DNA of 64,000 bases from Microvirga aerilata (GCF_016743775.1 NZ_JAEQMY010000017.1:42646-106645); one strand, 5' to 3'; positions 1 through 10,308 are shown, counted from the first letter of the stretch. Numbers and translations are program-made. Notes: a model not told the origin generated them from the letters alone.

Positions 1-2
1 GG

Positions 3-557
3 TTTTGGCATGCGAGCGAGTTGGCCAAACCCGAACCGGACCTCCGCATGACGGAGACCCGTCGGTTTCCAGCCCCGCGCATCCTGCTGGGGCAGAAGGG
101 AGAAATCACGGACATAGACCTCGTGATCGTCGGTAACTTCGCCGATGCTAAGCACTCGACCGAACACCACATTGCCCAGTGGGACGTTTTGGCCCGAGCC
201 GGCCTCAAACTGGGGTTGGCTCATTGGCCATCCTACCGGCGGGCGGAAGCCAACATCGCCTCACCCGCTCGCACGGCTCTTGCCATTGGGCTCGCAGAAA
301 ACATCGTTCCGGGTGAGGCCGTGTTGTGCACGACTGCAATCGTACTCGGCTCCGATCTGCTCAACGACCCTCCTCATCCTTTGCCGAGCATCCAAACCGA
401 GCGCCTGTATGTGGTGACCGAGCTTGGCCTCTCGGACGAGCAGCATGAAGCCTTCAGGCAACGCTTCGGCTGTGCTCCTGTCGTGATCGGTTCAGACTAC
501 GCCGAGCCTCTGCTGGCGGCGTTGACATCCAAGGGGTTGAGTTCGGCCCCGACGTAA
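3..557 (+). CDS. Hypothetical protein, C-terminal part (5' end outside window)
   Basis: The frame is open from the first bases of the window, so this is probably the C-terminal end of a longer protein. A TTG at 21 and an ATG at 48 are possible internal starts, but neither has a convincing ribosome-binding site. The visible part is soluble, with alternating hydrophobic strands and helices (for example IDLVIVGNF and AVLCTTAIVLGS) that would suit a Rossmann-like fold. I do not recognise the family. It lies beside a convergent glycosyltransferase at the edge of a polysaccharide locus, so a role in sugar transfer is possible but only by position. Confidence 0.5.
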   Translation, partial: FWHASELAKPEPDLRMTETRRFPAPRILLGQKGEITDIDLVIVGNFADAKHSTEHHIAQWDVLARAGLKLGLAHWPSYRRAEANIASPARTALAIGLAENIVPGEAVLCTTAIVLGSDLLNDPPHPLPSIQTERLYVVTELGLSDEQHEAFRQRFGCAPVVIGSDYAEPLLAALTSKGLSSAPT

Positions 558-696
558 ATCCCCACAGGATCTCAACGGCCGATTGAAGCTGCCAGAACCC
601 AATGTCGGCCACGCATCGTCGCCAGTCGTTCAGCCGACGCTCGTGTGGAAGCGGCGTTGTTGGCAGGACCGGCCAGTCATGAGCCGGGTCCGACGC

Positions 697-2277
697 TCAG
701 GAGCCATGTCCGGGCGAGGGGGCGAGACTGTCCGGTATCGGAAACGGCCGCTTCTCAAGAGGAAAAGGCACGTAGAGCGGGTTCGCGGTCTCATGCCAGA
801 GGCCGAAAGCTTTGCGGTATGCGCTCCGTGCAGGACTGAAAAGACCCAGATCGCTGTCGATCTGGAAAGCCCCTCCCCCCGAGAGACTTGCGTCCGACCA
901 ACTCACGAAAGAGAGCAGCTTGTCGATCTTTCGTATGGACCTTGAACCGAACGACCGACCCATCCTGAGATGAAACTCCCCATCGCCTGCCGCGCGCACG
1001 GAGTCATAGTATCCTATCGTTTCCAGGACCGGCTTTTGTCGGAACATGAGCGACGAGGCATCTGGCCTGAAGTAGCCGTTCAGAGCCCTGAAGCCGCGCT
1101 GTTTAGAGCAGCGAACATGATCTACCCAAGTCGCGATGATCGATTGATCTCGCCGGAGCTCGGCAACCGCGGTAGCAATCTTCTGCGGGTGAGCCCAATC
1201 GTCAGCGTCCTGATTGGTCACGAACTCTCCCGTGGCGGATGCAAGCGCCATGTTCCTGGCAACAAATACGCCCGAATTACGCCCCATGGACAACAGGCGA
1301 AAGCGTGGGTCGGCATCACAGAACGGCGCCACGATGCTGGCAGTGTCATCGGTGCTCGCGTCGTCCACGACGATCACCTCGAAGTCGCGGTAGGTCTGAT
1401 TGCGCAAGGACTCCAAGACGTACGAAATGGTTCCGGCGCTGTTGTAGGCCGGCACCAGGATCGACACCAATGGTCCCTGCAAAGGAGGATTGGCCGGCGC
1501 ACTTTTTAGATTCTCGCAGGCGAACGGTGCACTCTCATCCTTCAACTGGACCGGGGTTAGGCCCTGCTTCGAGAGGACCGAGTTAATTGAGGCAAGCTGA
1601 AGGTCATAGCGTCCGCTCCAGAAGTGGAGCTGAGCATCGAAGATGTCCAGTTTCATTCCCGTCCTGGCGCTGCCTGCTGCGTCTCGTAGCGCCTTCTCCA
1701 GATCGATCGCGTCTTGCTCCCAGCCTTTCTCGCGAAGATCGTGGGCGCATTTGAGGATCGTGTCGAACTGCTCCGCCGCCAGCCAAGTCCGTTGAGAGAC
1801 AATTCGTTCCACCACAAACCTATGCGCATCCGGCCCCATTCTTTCGGCGAAAGGGCGGACCTTGTTCAGGAACTCGGACGCGGCCATGGAATTCGGTTCG
1901 TTCAAGGCACCCTGGATGATCCCAGCAACCGCATCGAACTGCTTCAGATTGGCAGCCGCCAGAAGATAGACGTGCCGGCAGGCAAAGTCCTTCCTGTTCT
2001 CTTCTGGCATCGCTTCGTATGCCTGTATGACATCCTTGAATCGGTGTGCCGTGAGATAGCAATCGAGCAGTATACGCCAGGCCCGAGCATTTTTCGTCTC
2101 CATGCTCTCGATCTGCGCGGCCGCGGCATTGAAGTTGCCTGCGTCGATGTTCCTCCTGGCATGCTGGAGCGCAACGCTCTGGCGGCTGAAGCCGATTGTC
2201 CTAGCCCGCGACACTATCCTTCGAAGAAGATCGATCTTTTTGAGCCGTGAGACAGTGCTTCGGAGGAGACGTTGCAT
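697..2277 (-). CDS. Family 2 glycosyltransferase with helical N-terminal region
   Basis: A 526-residue protein. Residues 1-250 are helical and repeat-like, resembling TPR-type hairpins. From about residue 270 a GT-A family 2 domain begins (VSILVPAYNS), with VVDDASTDD near 304-312 and the metal and nucleotide-binding DADD at 357-360. GT2 enzymes transfer a sugar from a nucleotide donor, here presumably to a growing surface glycan on the cytoplasmic side. No signal peptide or membrane segment is evident. It is the last gene of the leftward run and starts about 40 bases after the end of rfbA, so it is likely cotranscribed with it. Donor and acceptor cannot be read from sequence. Confidence 0.88.
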   Translation of the reverse strand: MQRLLRSTVSRLKKIDLLRRIVSRARTIGFSRQSVALQHARRNIDAGNFNAAAAQIESMETKNARAWRILLDCYLTAHRFKDVIQAYEAMPEENRKDFACRHVYLLAAANLKQFDAVAGIIQGALNEPNSMAASEFLNKVRPFAERMGPDAHRFVVERIVSQRTWLAAEQFDTILKCAHDLREKGWEQDAIDLEKALRDAAGSARTGMKLDIFDAQLHFWSGRYDLQLASINSVLSKQGLTPVQLKDESAPFACENLKSAPANPPLQGPLVSILVPAYNSAGTISYVLESLRNQTYRDFEVIVVDDASTDDTASIVAPFCDADPRFRLLSMGRNSGVFVARNMALASATGEFVTNQDADDWAHPQKIATAVAELRRDQSIIATWVDHVRCSKQRGFRALNGYFRPDASSLMFRQKPVLETIGYYDSVRAAGDGEFHLRMGRSFGSRSIRKIDKLLSFVSWSDASLSGGGAFQIDSDLGLFSPARSAYRKAFGLWHETANPLYVPFPLEKRPFPIPDSLAPSPGHGS

Positions 2278-2319
2278 ATGGAATGGACAGCCTTCTGGTG
2301 CTGGCGTCGGAACGCGCCG

Positions 2320-3216
2320 TTATCCAAGCAATCTGCGAGGAAAACGCTCCGCATCATCCGCAATTCGGAGCAGATACTGACCATATGTGCTTTTCGAAAG
2401 CTTCGTGCCCAGAGACACGAGCTGAGTGCGGTCGATCCAGCCGCTCGTAAAGGCGATTTCCTCCGGACATGCGATGCGGAACCCCTGACGCTTCTCGAGC
2501 GCGCGCACGAACTCGGAGGCCTCGACCAAGCTGTCCGGCGTACCGGTGTCCAGCCAGGCATAACCCCGGCCCATCAGCTCGACTTGGAGCTCACCCATCT
2601 CCAGATAGATGCGGTTCACATCAGTGATTTCGAGTTCGCCGCGAGCGGAGGGCTTTAGCCGGGCTGCAATGTCGGTCACCTGATGGTCATAGAAATACAG
2701 CCCCGTCACGGCCCAGTTCGAGCGGGGAGCCTTAGGCTTCTCTTCGATCGAAACCGCTTTGCCATTGCTGTCGAACTCGACAACACCATACCGCTCGGGA
2801 TCGGTGACATGGTATGCGAAGACGGACGCGCCGGATGTTCGGTGTGCTGCGGAACGCAGAAGATCAGTCAATCCGTGTCCGTAATAGACGTTGTCTCCGA
2901 GGATCAGCACGGACGGCTCGCCTGCGACGAAGTCAGCACCGATAACATAGGCTTGAGCAAGCCCTTCGGGTTTCGGTTGCTCCGCATAGGACAAGCGAAT
3001 GCCCCACTGCTCGCCGGTACCCAAAAGCTGCTTGAACCGCGGCAGGTCATCCAGCGTGGAAATGATGAGAATATCCCGCACTCCCGCCAGCATGAGGGTG
3101 GTCAGCGGATAGTAGATCATTGGTTTGTCGTAGATCGGCAGCAACTGCTTTGACGTAACGTAGGTCATAGGATGCAGGCGCGTTCCGCTGCCGCCGGCCA
3201 AGATGATGCCCTTCAT
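2320..3216 (-). CDS. rfbA: Glucose-1-phosphate thymidylyltransferase
   Basis: It makes dTDP-glucose from dTTP and glucose-1-phosphate, the first step to dTDP-deoxy sugars. The N-terminal nucleotide-binding signature GGSGTRLHP and [17 protein letters not shown] are intact, as is LGDNVYYG around the metal-binding aspartate. Its 298 residues are about the normal family length. The frame extends 10 codons further upstream, but the ATG at 3216 is preceded by AAGGAG at good spacing and gives the usual MKGIILAGG start. It sits directly behind rfbC and rfbB, and the three together supply dTDP-4-keto-6-deoxy sugars. RmlA is usually feedback-inhibited by dTDP-rhamnose. Confidence 0.96.
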   Translation of the reverse strand: MKGIILAGGSGTRLHPMTYVTSKQLLPIYDKPMIYYPLTTLMLAGVRDILIISTLDDLPRFKQLLGTGEQWGIRLSYAEQPKPEGLAQAYVIGADFVAGEPSVLILGDNVYYGHGLTDLLRSAAHRTSGASVFAYHVTDPERYGVVEFDSNGKAVSIEEKPKAPRSNWAVTGLYFYDHQVTDIAARLKPSARGELEITDVNRIYLEMGELQVELMGRGYAWLDTGTPDSLVEASEFVRALEKRQGFRIACPEEIAFTSGWIDRTQLVSLGTKLSKSTYGQYLLRIADDAERFPRRLLG

Positions 3217-3261
3217 CGCTATACTCCTTGATATTTCTAACGTCACCGGGGCGAGCCTAAA

Positions 3262-3819
3262 CTACGAGAAGTAGACCGGAAGTTCTGCAAGCTTTGGCTG
3301 GTGGCGGTCTTTATCGGAAAGAACGGCTCGGGAAGGCTCGATTGGCCATTCAATCTCGAGAGCAGGATCGTCCCAGAGCAATCCATGATCGTGAGCGGCA
3401 GAGTAATATGACGAAACTTTATAATGGACTTCGGTATTAGGCTCGAGTGTACAGAAGCCGTGAGCGAAGCCTATCGGCACGAACATCTGGCGACCATTCT
3501 CCGCTGAAAGCTCAACAGCAACGTGCTTTCCATAGGTCGGAGAGGACCGACGAATATCAACGACAACATCAAGAATAGAGCCCCGCACGACACGGATCAG
3601 CTTGGCCTGAGCAAATGGTTCGGCTTGAAAGTGCAGGCCCCGCACAGTGCCTGCTGACGCGGAAAGAGAACAATTGTCCTGAACGAAATCGGCCGCAATG
3701 CCCGCCTCGGCAAAATGCTGCTTGTGAAAAACCTCCGAAAAATATCCACGGCTATCACTCAGGCGCCCTGGCGTGATCACCTTCGCATCAGGGATTTTCG
3801 TTGGCTCCACACTCAGCAC
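3262..3819 (-). CDS. rfbC: dTDP-4-dehydrorhamnose 3,5-epimerase
   Basis: A 185-residue cupin enzyme that epimerises C3 and C5 of dTDP-4-keto-6-deoxy-glucose, giving the L-lyxo configuration needed for L-rhamnose. Visible hallmarks are DSRGYFSEVF near the N terminus, the catalytic-histidine segment TVRGLHFQ and the tyrosine-bearing SSYYSAAHDHGLLWDDP. Length is normal. It lies between rfbB (84 bases upstream) and rfbA (45 bases downstream), consistent with one transcript. Its presence favours an L-rhamnose-type product over other dTDP-6-deoxy sugars, although the final reductase gene rfbD is not obvious in the window. Confidence 0.95.
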   Translation of the reverse strand: MLSVEPTKIPDAKVITPGRLSDSRGYFSEVFHKQHFAEAGIAADFVQDNCSLSASAGTVRGLHFQAEPFAQAKLIRVVRGSILDVVVDIRRSSPTYGKHVAVELSAENGRQMFVPIGFAHGFCTLEPNTEVHYKVSSYYSAAHDHGLLWDDPALEIEWPIEPSRAVLSDKDRHQPKLAELPVYFS

Positions 3820-3902
3820 GGCCCATCCTCACTCTGGTTTGACTGCTTCAACATACTTGAACGCCGTCACTCGCAATAACCGATTCAGCCCATATCTGCG
3901 AG

Positions 3903-4964
3903 TTAGATCGCCACTCCGAGCCGCTCGCCCTGATAGACGCCGGAGCGAACGCGCTCCCACCAAGCTTGATTGTCGAGATACCAGGAGACGGTCTTCCGGA
4001 GCCCGGTCTCAAAAGTTTCGGATGGACGCCATCCCAACTCGCGCTCGATCTTACTGGCGTCGATGGCATAGCGCAGATCGTGGCCGGGCCGATCGGTCAC
4101 GTAGGAAATCAGCTTTTCTCGTGGCGCGATCGCGTTGCTCGGCGCCATCTCATCGACGAGCTGACAGATAGAGCGCACGACGTCGATATTCGTGCGCTCG
4201 TTCCAGCCGCCGATGTTGTAGTTCTCGCCCACCCTGCCTTTGCCGGCTACGAGGATCAGCGCGTCAGCGTGGTCCTCCACGTAGAGCCAGTCGCGCACAT
4301 TCTCGCCCTTTCCGTAAACGGGTAGAGGCTTTCCCTCGAGCGCATTCAGGATCATGAGAGGGATGAGCTTCTCAGGGAAATGGTAAGGTCCGTAGTTGTT
4401 AGAGCAATTGGTGATCAGCGTCGGCAGGCCGTAGGTGTGGTGCCAGGCGCGCACGAAATGGTCCGACGCAGCCTTCGACGCTGAGTAAGGCGAATTGGGC
4501 TGATACGGGTACTCCTCATGGAAGAATCCTTCATGGCCAAGGGATCCGAAAACTTCGTCCGTCGAGATGTGATGGAAGCGGAATGTATCGCGCCGCGCGG
4601 CATCAAGCCTACTCCAGTAAGCCAGCGCCGCCTGGAGCAGTGTGAAGGTGCCGACGACGTTCGTCTGCACGAACACTCCAGGACCGTGGATCGAGCGGTC
4701 AACATGGCTTTCGGCGGCGAGATGCATGATCACGTCCGGCTGATACTCATTGATCACGGTCTTCATCCGCTCGGCATCGACGATATCGGCGCGCATGAAG
4801 CGATATCGGTCACTGCCTGCGACAGATCGGAGGGAGTCGAGATTTCCCGCATAGGTGAGTTTATCGACGACGAGAACCTCATGCGGGGTACTGGCGATAA
4901 GCTTGCGCACGACGGCCGATCCAATAAACCCGGCGCCCCCGGTGACCAGATATCGCTTTGCCAT
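3903..4964 (-). CDS. rfbB: dTDP-glucose 4,6-dehydratase
   Basis: An NAD-dependent extended SDR of 353 residues that converts dTDP-glucose to dTDP-4-keto-6-deoxyglucose. It shows the Rossmann motif [10 protein letters not shown], the catalytic triplet in [10 protein letters not shown] and the YSASK active-site tyrosine and lysine. The frame could begin six codons earlier, but the ATG at 4964 has GGAGAG about 10 bases upstream and gives the usual [10 protein letters not shown] start. It is the first of the rfbB-C-A trio. The next gene upstream on this strand, a glycosyltransferase, ends about 180 bases away, so a separate promoter is possible. Confidence 0.96.
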   Translation of the reverse strand: MAKRYLVTGGAGFIGSAVVRKLIASTPHEVLVVDKLTYAGNLDSLRSVAGSDRYRFMRADIVDAERMKTVINEYQPDVIMHLAAESHVDRSIHGPGVFVQTNVVGTFTLLQAALAYWSRLDAARRDTFRFHHISTDEVFGSLGHEGFFHEEYPYQPNSPYSASKAASDHFVRAWHHTYGLPTLITNCSNNYGPYHFPEKLIPLMILNALEGKPLPVYGKGENVRDWLYVEDHADALILVAGKGRVGENYNIGGWNERTNIDVVRSICQLVDEMAPSNAIAPREKLISYVTDRPGHDLRYAIDASKIERELGWRPSETFETGLRKTVSWYLDNQAWWERVRSGVYQGERLGVAI

Positions 4965-5140
4965 GACCTGTGCTCTCTCCATTACCAGTTACGTCGGCAC
5001 TGCCGAGCAAGCCCGCTCGTTGAGGCGAGGGTTCTAACCTATCAAAGAAATATCGTCCACGGCCTCTGGCGTCTCCTCTGCCTGGGGGCAAAAAGCCACA
5101 ATCGAGGCTCTACCTCAACTCCAGGTAGCAAAAACAACTA

Positions 5141-7156
5141 CTAGCTCATCCGTTGCATTGACCGGAAATAACCCGCCGCTTCCTTGCGGATCCGCTCTAA
5201 TAGCGGATGCTCCTCCACCTGACGGTAAGCGGCGAGGATCTTGTCAGCGCCGTAGAGCTCCCGCAGGCGCTTCCAAGCTTCCGCCATGTGAACGACCCGC
5301 TTTTCCTCGTCGATGCTCCTCGACTTGCGGTGAAAGACGAAGGTGTTAGTTGCGACGGCCAGTTCGAAGCCCGCGGCGCGAGCCCGGAAGCAGTAGTCGT
5401 TTTCCTCACCATAGAAGAGCTTGAAATTCACTTCATCGAAGAACCCGATGCTCTCAATGACTTCCTTCTTGATGCCGAAGCAAAAGCCGTGAACCAGCGG
5501 AGTCCGAGGCACGAGATCCGCCTTGCTCCAAGTCTCACAGGCAAGGTCGAGATCGGAGTGTTTCAGGCCACGCGGTAGCGGATTGATGGTCGTGTTGTTG
5601 CGTTTATCCTTGATCTGAGGAATGGATTGCGCTCCCGCTGCATTCGAGAGCGGGCCGACAATGCCTATCCTATCGCTCTGGTTGGCTGCATCGAGCAGTT
5701 TCAAGGCCCAGTTCGGGCTTACGATCGTGTCGCTGTTGAGAAGGATGCGAAATCCGGCTCCCGCAGCGGCAAGGCCACGATTTGCCGAACGCGTGTACCC
5801 CAAATTGTGCTCGTTTTCGAGCAGGACGACCCGGTCCCGGGTCGCTGAAAATTCTCGCAGATAAGAGGTCGTCGCCTCGTCGGAACGGTCATTGACGACA
5901 ATGATCCTGTGACTTGGCAACAGGCTCGCCCACGCTGCCTCCAGGCAAAGCCGGACGTCGTCGAGAGCGTTGTGAACGCAGACGATTATGTCGATGGGAA
6001 TGTCGACTAGAGGCTCCAGTCGCTCCCTCTTGACCTCGGCGAAGCTCAATCCCGCTGAAGGGGTGGCGACATGGCCGAGCTTTACGAGAATATCCGGAAG
6101 CTTCAAAGCCCGCGCGAAGCTGTGGCGAAAGTAGGAGAAGTCCTCGTGGTCTCTGACGGACGCACCCTGTGGCAGAAGCGGAACGATCTGGAGAGGTGGA
6201 TGGCTGTAGGTGACCCATGCCAAGGCGAGTTGATCCCTGCGGCTGAAGCTTTCGATCTGCCGCCACCAGGCATGAAGGGCATCGGCAGTCTCCTGACTTT
6301 TGAGGAGAACGATCATGAACCCGGTTTCGAATAGCGGCTGATTCAAGGGGAGACCAGCGCTCCTGTAGTGCTCAATCTGTAAATCGATGAGCTTTGCTGC
6401 ATCCTTCTTAAGCCGCTTGCAGGCTTCGGCCTCCTCATAGAAGCACGTGCGATGCGGGTGCGATACCAAACCAAGCTGGGCGCCCTGCTGCCTGACCATC
6501 TCGATATAGTGATGTACATCGCCTCTGAAGATGATGTTGGCATCCAGCCATACAGCAGCCTGGTGGGTCGGGAAAAGCTCGTGCGGATGTGTCTTAACCC
6601 AGCGGGCGATCCTCGTTGGATCAGGGTGATAGTATGGCGAGGATCGCATCTGCCAGATGCCGTAATCATTCCGCGGGCGATCCGTGAAACACACGTACTC
6701 AACATCGGGATCGATGCGATCTGGAAGAAGCAAGTTGTCGTATTCGCCGAAGATGGCCGTGTAAAAGACGATTCTCCGGCCTTCCGGTGCAGAGGAACGG
6801 TGGGCAGAAATCTGCCGCGCGATATCGTCCTTCACATCCCATCGATTGTCGAAGAAGGCCCGGGCGGCCCGCCTCGGCAATCTTGTCGCTAGAATGTCCT
6901 TCGTTCGATCAACACCGCGCTGCACCCCAGCCGCCATACTGGGAAGACGCCTGGCCAGCAGCCGCAAGGGACGCGTCACTGTCCAGGACAGAGAACCGCG
7001 TAACCCGTTGACTTCTGATCGCAGCTCTCGGACCGTGGCTTTGAGTTCCGCGATCTCGTCCTTTTGTTGCTGGACTTGCTCCTGCAGCGAGGCGGCATCT
7101 GCTAAAGCGCTAGGGTCAGCGGGTTGGGACATGGAACGCGGAAGTTCTTGGGTCAT
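5141..7156 (-). CDS. Two-domain glycosyltransferase: coiled coil, DUF616-like domain, GT2
   Basis: A 671-residue protein in three parts. Residues 20-57 form a heptad-rich coiled coil. Residues about 127-340 match the DUF616 (TOD1/MUCI70-type) glycosyltransferase-like fold, with FYTAIFGEYDNLL, CFTDRP, ARWVKTHPH and WLDANI as an acidic motif. From about residue 385 a family 2 domain follows (DIIVCVHNALDDVRLC, VVNDRSDE, LLNSDTIV, then FYGEENDYCFRA). Two catalytic modules suggest two sequential transfers onto one glycan at the inner face of the membrane. The start at 7156 has AAGGT upstream; a second Met at 7132 lacks a ribosome-binding site. It follows the exporter ATPase gene in the same run. 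Confidence 0.88.
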   Translation of the reverse strand: MTQELPRSMSQPADPSALADAASLQEQVQQQKDEIAELKATVRELRSEVNGLRGSLSWTVTRPLRLLARRLPSMAAGVQRGVDRTKDILATRLPRRAARAFFDNRWDVKDDIARQISAHRSSAPEGRRIVFYTAIFGEYDNLLLPDRIDPDVEYVCFTDRPRNDYGIWQMRSSPYYHPDPTRIARWVKTHPHELFPTHQAAVWLDANIIFRGDVHHYIEMVRQQGAQLGLVSHPHRTCFYEEAEACKRLKKDAAKLIDLQIEHYRSAGLPLNQPLFETGFMIVLLKSQETADALHAWWRQIESFSRRDQLALAWVTYSHPPLQIVPLLPQGASVRDHEDFSYFRHSFARALKLPDILVKLGHVATPSAGLSFAEVKRERLEPLVDIPIDIIVCVHNALDDVRLCLEAAWASLLPSHRIIVVNDRSDEATTSYLREFSATRDRVVLLENEHNLGYTRSANRGLAAAGAGFRILLNSDTIVSPNWALKLLDAANQSDRIGIVGPLSNAAGAQSIPQIKDKRNNTTINPLPRGLKHSDLDLACETWSKADLVPRTPLVHGFCFGIKKEVIESIGFFDEVNFKLFYGEENDYCFRARAAGFELAVATNTFVFHRKSRSIDEEKRVVHMAEAWKRLRELYGADKILAAYRQVEEHPLLERIRKEAAGYFRSMQRMS

Positions 7157-7294
7157 GCGATCGGGACCTTGCCGATCAGAACCCGCGAGCCCAGCCGATG
7201 GCTGCGTGGGAATGCTGAACCCGAGGCGGTCATGCTGATTTTCGCGTCAGTTCCATGCTCATCATCATTGAGCCTTTCCGATAGCATGACAGGA

Positions 7295-8059
7295 TCACCC
7301 GTCATTACCATCTACGCCCATGGAGACAGCGTATGTTTCAATAACCTCATCGATGGGCCCAGATGCTTTGATTCGACCGTGCTCCAAGATAATCGCCTTG
7401 TTGCAGAGGTCTCGCAGCACCTTGTTGGAATGGGAAGCAAGCACCAAGAGCTTGGAGTCACGAGCGAAGCTCTCTAGCTGCTCATTGGCCTTCTTCAGGA
7501 ATCGTGCATCGCCGGTAGCAACCACCTCATCCAACAACAGGATGTCGGTTTCAACGTGTGTGGAAATTGCAAAGGCCAAACGTGCTCGCATGCCAGAGGA
7601 ATAGGTACGCATCGGAAGATCGAGAAAGTCTCCGAGTTCGCTGAATTCTGCAATGGCATCAGCCTTCTTCTTCAACTCAGCTTTGCTCATCCCCAGATAC
7701 AGACCACGAATGAAAATGTTGTCGTAGCCGGTGGAATCCATGTCGAGACCGAAGCCGAGATTCAGCAGTGGTGCCACCCGTCCTTGGACGGTGACCCGCC
7801 CGTGGGTCGGCGGATAGAGCTTCGCCATGACGCGCAGGAGCGTTGACTTGCCTGCACCGTTGTGTCCCAGAAGAGCCAAGCGATCCCCCGGCCCTAGCGT
7901 GAGCGACAATTGATCCAGGGCGCGAACCACCATTTGGCCCGACTGCCCCTGTGACAACTGCCCGCCAATGTGGCTTTCCTTGGACGACTGCCGCCGGTCG
8001 GACTTCGACGCTTGCACGGGAAATTCCAGCGTGATGTTTTCAAGCTTGATTAGTGCCAT
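7295..8059 (-). CDS. wzt: Polysaccharide ABC exporter, ATP-binding subunit
   Basis: A 254-residue KpsT/Wzt-type ATPase that energises export of a lipid-linked polysaccharide across the inner membrane with the adjacent permease. It has Walker A GHNGAGKST (65-73), signature YSSGMRARL (153-161) and Walker B DILLLDEVV (172-180), with the aspartate-rich D-loop ATGDARF. A hydrophilic insert (about residues 18-42) precedes the core. There is no C-terminal carbohydrate-binding domain like that of long Wzt proteins, so the glycan end need not be recognised by this subunit, as in group 2 capsule systems. The gene begins 9 bases after the permease stop, so the two are coupled. Confidence 0.93.
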   Translation of the reverse strand: MALIKLENITLEFPVQASKSDRRQSSKESHIGGQLSQGQSGQMVVRALDQLSLTLGPGDRLALLGHNGAGKSTLLRVMAKLYPPTHGRVTVQGRVAPLLNLGFGLDMDSTGYDNIFIRGLYLGMSKAELKKKADAIAEFSELGDFLDLPMRTYSSGMRARLAFAISTHVETDILLLDEVVATGDARFLKKANEQLESFARDSKLLVLASHSNKVLRDLCNKAIILEHGRIKASGPIDEVIETYAVSMGVDGNDG

Positions 8060-8068
8060 TGCCCCACC

Positions 8069-8851
8069 TCAAAGCCAGAACGCAATGCGCCGGCGCCAGT
8101 GGGCATAGATCGGGACGGTGACACCCCAACCAATCGCTGTAATCCCGATGGCCACCGCCCAGACCAAGGTGGTCGGTGCGTGCCCAAGCAGCGGTGCGCG
8201 TAAGAGTTCGATAAAATAATAGAATGGATTGAAATCCACGAAGATCGTGCGGATTCCCGTGACACTGTCCGGATACCAGAGGATCGGGGTCACGAAAAAG
8301 GCGAGACGCATGGCGTTCGGGATCATCTGCCCCAGATCTCTGTGACGCACGTTGATGAGACCAAGCAGCAGTGCAACCCAAATCCCATTGAGAAACACAA
8401 GCATTAAGGCGGGAAGGATCAGGATGACATTAGGAAATGCCGACACACCGTAGAGAATAACAACCGCAATATACACCAGCGAGTTGAAGCCGAGGATGAT
8501 CAAATTCTTCCAGAGAAGCTTATAGATATAGACGGTCCTCGGAACGGGGATCTCCCGGATCGCAGTGGCATTACCCACAAAGGCGTCCTTCCCCTCGAGC
8601 ACGAGAGCATTGAGAAAAACCCATACCATATAACCGGTGACAAGATGGGGGATATAGTCAGACGTCGGATGGCTCATGATCCCACCGTACAGGCTGCCAA
8701 TGCAGGTCACGAACAAAGCCAGGCTCAGCGTATTCCAGAACGGGCCGATGCGCGAGCGACGGTGACGTGTCTGCACATCGCGCCAGCCCAGCGTCATCCA
8801 CAACTCACGCCAGCGCCAGCCGTCCCGAACCTCTTGCAGGACATCCAACAT
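8069..8851 (-). CDS. wzm: Polysaccharide ABC exporter, permease subunit
   Basis: An ABC-2 family inner-membrane protein with six predicted membrane spans, pairing with the ATPase encoded just downstream to export the glycan. The N-terminal WRELWMTLGWRDVQTRHR followed by SRIGPFWNTLSL is the typical KpsM/Wzm entry segment. The frame runs back to a TTG at 8926 without a ribosome-binding site. I chose the ATG at 8851, which gives 260 residues, the usual family length; the TTG at about 8872 behind GGAAG is another option. It lies between the nucleotide-sugar dehydrogenase and wzt genes in one leftward run. Confidence 0.9.
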   Translation of the reverse strand: MLDVLQEVRDGWRWRELWMTLGWRDVQTRHRRSRIGPFWNTLSLALFVTCIGSLYGGIMSHPTSDYIPHLVTGYMVWVFLNALVLEGKDAFVGNATAIREIPVPRTVYIYKLLWKNLIILGFNSLVYIAVVILYGVSAFPNVILILPALMLVFLNGIWVALLLGLINVRHRDLGQMIPNAMRLAFFVTPILWYPDSVTGIRTIFVDFNPFYYFIELLRAPLLGHAPTTLVWAVAIGITAIGWGVTVPIYAHWRRRIAFWL

Positions 8852-9000
8852 ATTCGAACCGTTGGTTCTCAACTTCGCTTCCTTGATCCCGTTCCTGGCG
8901 CTCGGACGTTGAACCCGAGACGCCAAACTTATCTAAACTTGGGCCGACGCCCATTGGTGAGGCAGTGGCTCTCGTCTCGGATGACCTCACATCTGCGCGT

Positions 9001-10308
9001 TTACGCCTTCACCACGTTACCGCGGGCGCCCAGATATCGTCCGCGCGTATCGACGATGAGCTTCGCGTGCTTCTCAATGATGCCGTAGTCGAATTTGTCG
9101 TGGTCCGTTGCGAGAAGCACCAGATCGTAATCGGCAAGTGCCTCGGGGGTTAGCTCGACGCTCTTGAGATCGAAGGAATAACGCCGCATCTTAGGGAAGC
9201 TCGGGACGTGCGGATCGCTGTAGGAAATCTGCGCCCCTTTATCCTGAAGCAGCGTCATCAGCTCGACTGAGGGCGACTCCCGCATGTCGTCGACATTCTT
9301 CTTGTAGGCGATGCCGAGAACAAGGATTTTGCTGCCACGGATCGGCTTCTCGCGCTCGTTGAGGGCATCGGCGATTTTCTCGACGACCCATTCCGGCATC
9401 GTGCTATTGATTTCGCCCGCGAGCTCGATGAAGCGGGTATGGAGGCCATACTCGCGCGCCTTCCAGGTCAGGTAGAACGGATCGATCGGGATGCAGTGCC
9501 CTCCCAAGCCTGGGCCGGGATAATAGGGAACGAAGCCGAACGGCTTGGTAGCGGCTGCCCGAATGACCTCGTGGATATCGATTCCCATCCGGTCGGCGAT
9601 AATCTTCATCTCGTTGACGAGACCGATATTGACCGCGCGATGGATGTTCTCCAGCAGCTTTGTCAACTCAGCAGCCTGCGTGGAGCTTACCGGAACAACC
9701 GTGTTGATCACTTGGCCGTAGAGAGCAAGGCCCACTTCTAGGCAGGACGGGGTGCTGCCGCCGCAAACCTTGGGGATATTGTGCGTACTGAACTTGGCAT
9801 TCCCCGGATCCTCGCGCTCGGGCGAGAATACGAGAAACGCATCCTCGCCCACGGTGAAGCCAGCCCTCTCAATCCGGGGGCGCAACTCCTCTTCAGTGGT
9901 GCCAGGATAGGTGGTGCTCTCCAGAGATATGATCTGACCAACTCTCAGATGCGGCAGAAGCGCGTCGACCGTATTCAATACGAAGCTGAGGTCCGGTTCA
10001 CGATACTTGTTCAGGGGCGTGGGGACGCACAGGATCAGGGCGTCTACGTCGCGAGCACGTGACAGATCGGAGGTTGGCTCGAACCCGTTCTTGATCGCCT
10101 TGGCAATCCCTTCGGAGCCGATATGTTCTATATAGGTCTGCCCCTGTTTGAGGAGATCGACCTTACTCTGGTCAATATCGAAACCGACGACCTTGTAGCC
10201 GACCTCGGAATAACGGAGCGAAAGCGGCAAACCGACATAGCCCAGCCCGACGATGCCGATCACAGCGGTCTTCTCGTTGAACTTTTTCAGCAGCGTATCT
10301 TTGTGCAT
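9001..10308 (-). CDS. UDP-sugar 6-dehydrogenase, WbpA/WecC-like
   Basis: A 435-residue NAD-dependent dehydrogenase that oxidises C6 of a UDP-hexose to a uronic acid in two steps. It has the Rossmann motif [13 protein letters not shown] (18-30), [13 protein letters not shown], the central dimerisation helix region and the catalytic cysteine C272 in [13 protein letters not shown]. The sequence is closer to UDP-GlcNAc or UDP-GlcNAcA-forming enzymes (WbpA type) than to UDP-glucose dehydrogenases, but I cannot fix the substrate. It is the promoter-proximal gene of the leftward run leading into wzm and wzt, which suggests the exported polymer contains a uronic or aminouronic acid. Confidence 0.9.
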   Translation of the reverse strand: MHKDTLLKKFNEKTAVIGIVGLGYVGLPLSLRYSEVGYKVVGFDIDQSKVDLLKQGQTYIEHIGSEGIAKAIKNGFEPTSDLSRARDVDALILCVPTPLNKYREPDLSFVLNTVDALLPHLRVGQIISLESTTYPGTTEEELRPRIERAGFTVGEDAFLVFSPEREDPGNAKFSTHNIPKVCGGSTPSCLEVGLALYGQVINTVVPVSSTQAAELTKLLENIHRAVNIGLVNEMKIIADRMGIDIHEVIRAAATKPFGFVPYYPGPGLGGHCIPIDPFYLTWKAREYGLHTRFIELAGEINSTMPEWVVEKIADALNEREKPIRGSKILVLGIAYKKNVDDMRESPSVELMTLLQDKGAQISYSDPHVPSFPKMRRYSFDLKSVELTPEALADYDLVLLATDHDKFDYGIIEKHAKLIVDTRGRYLGARGNVVKA

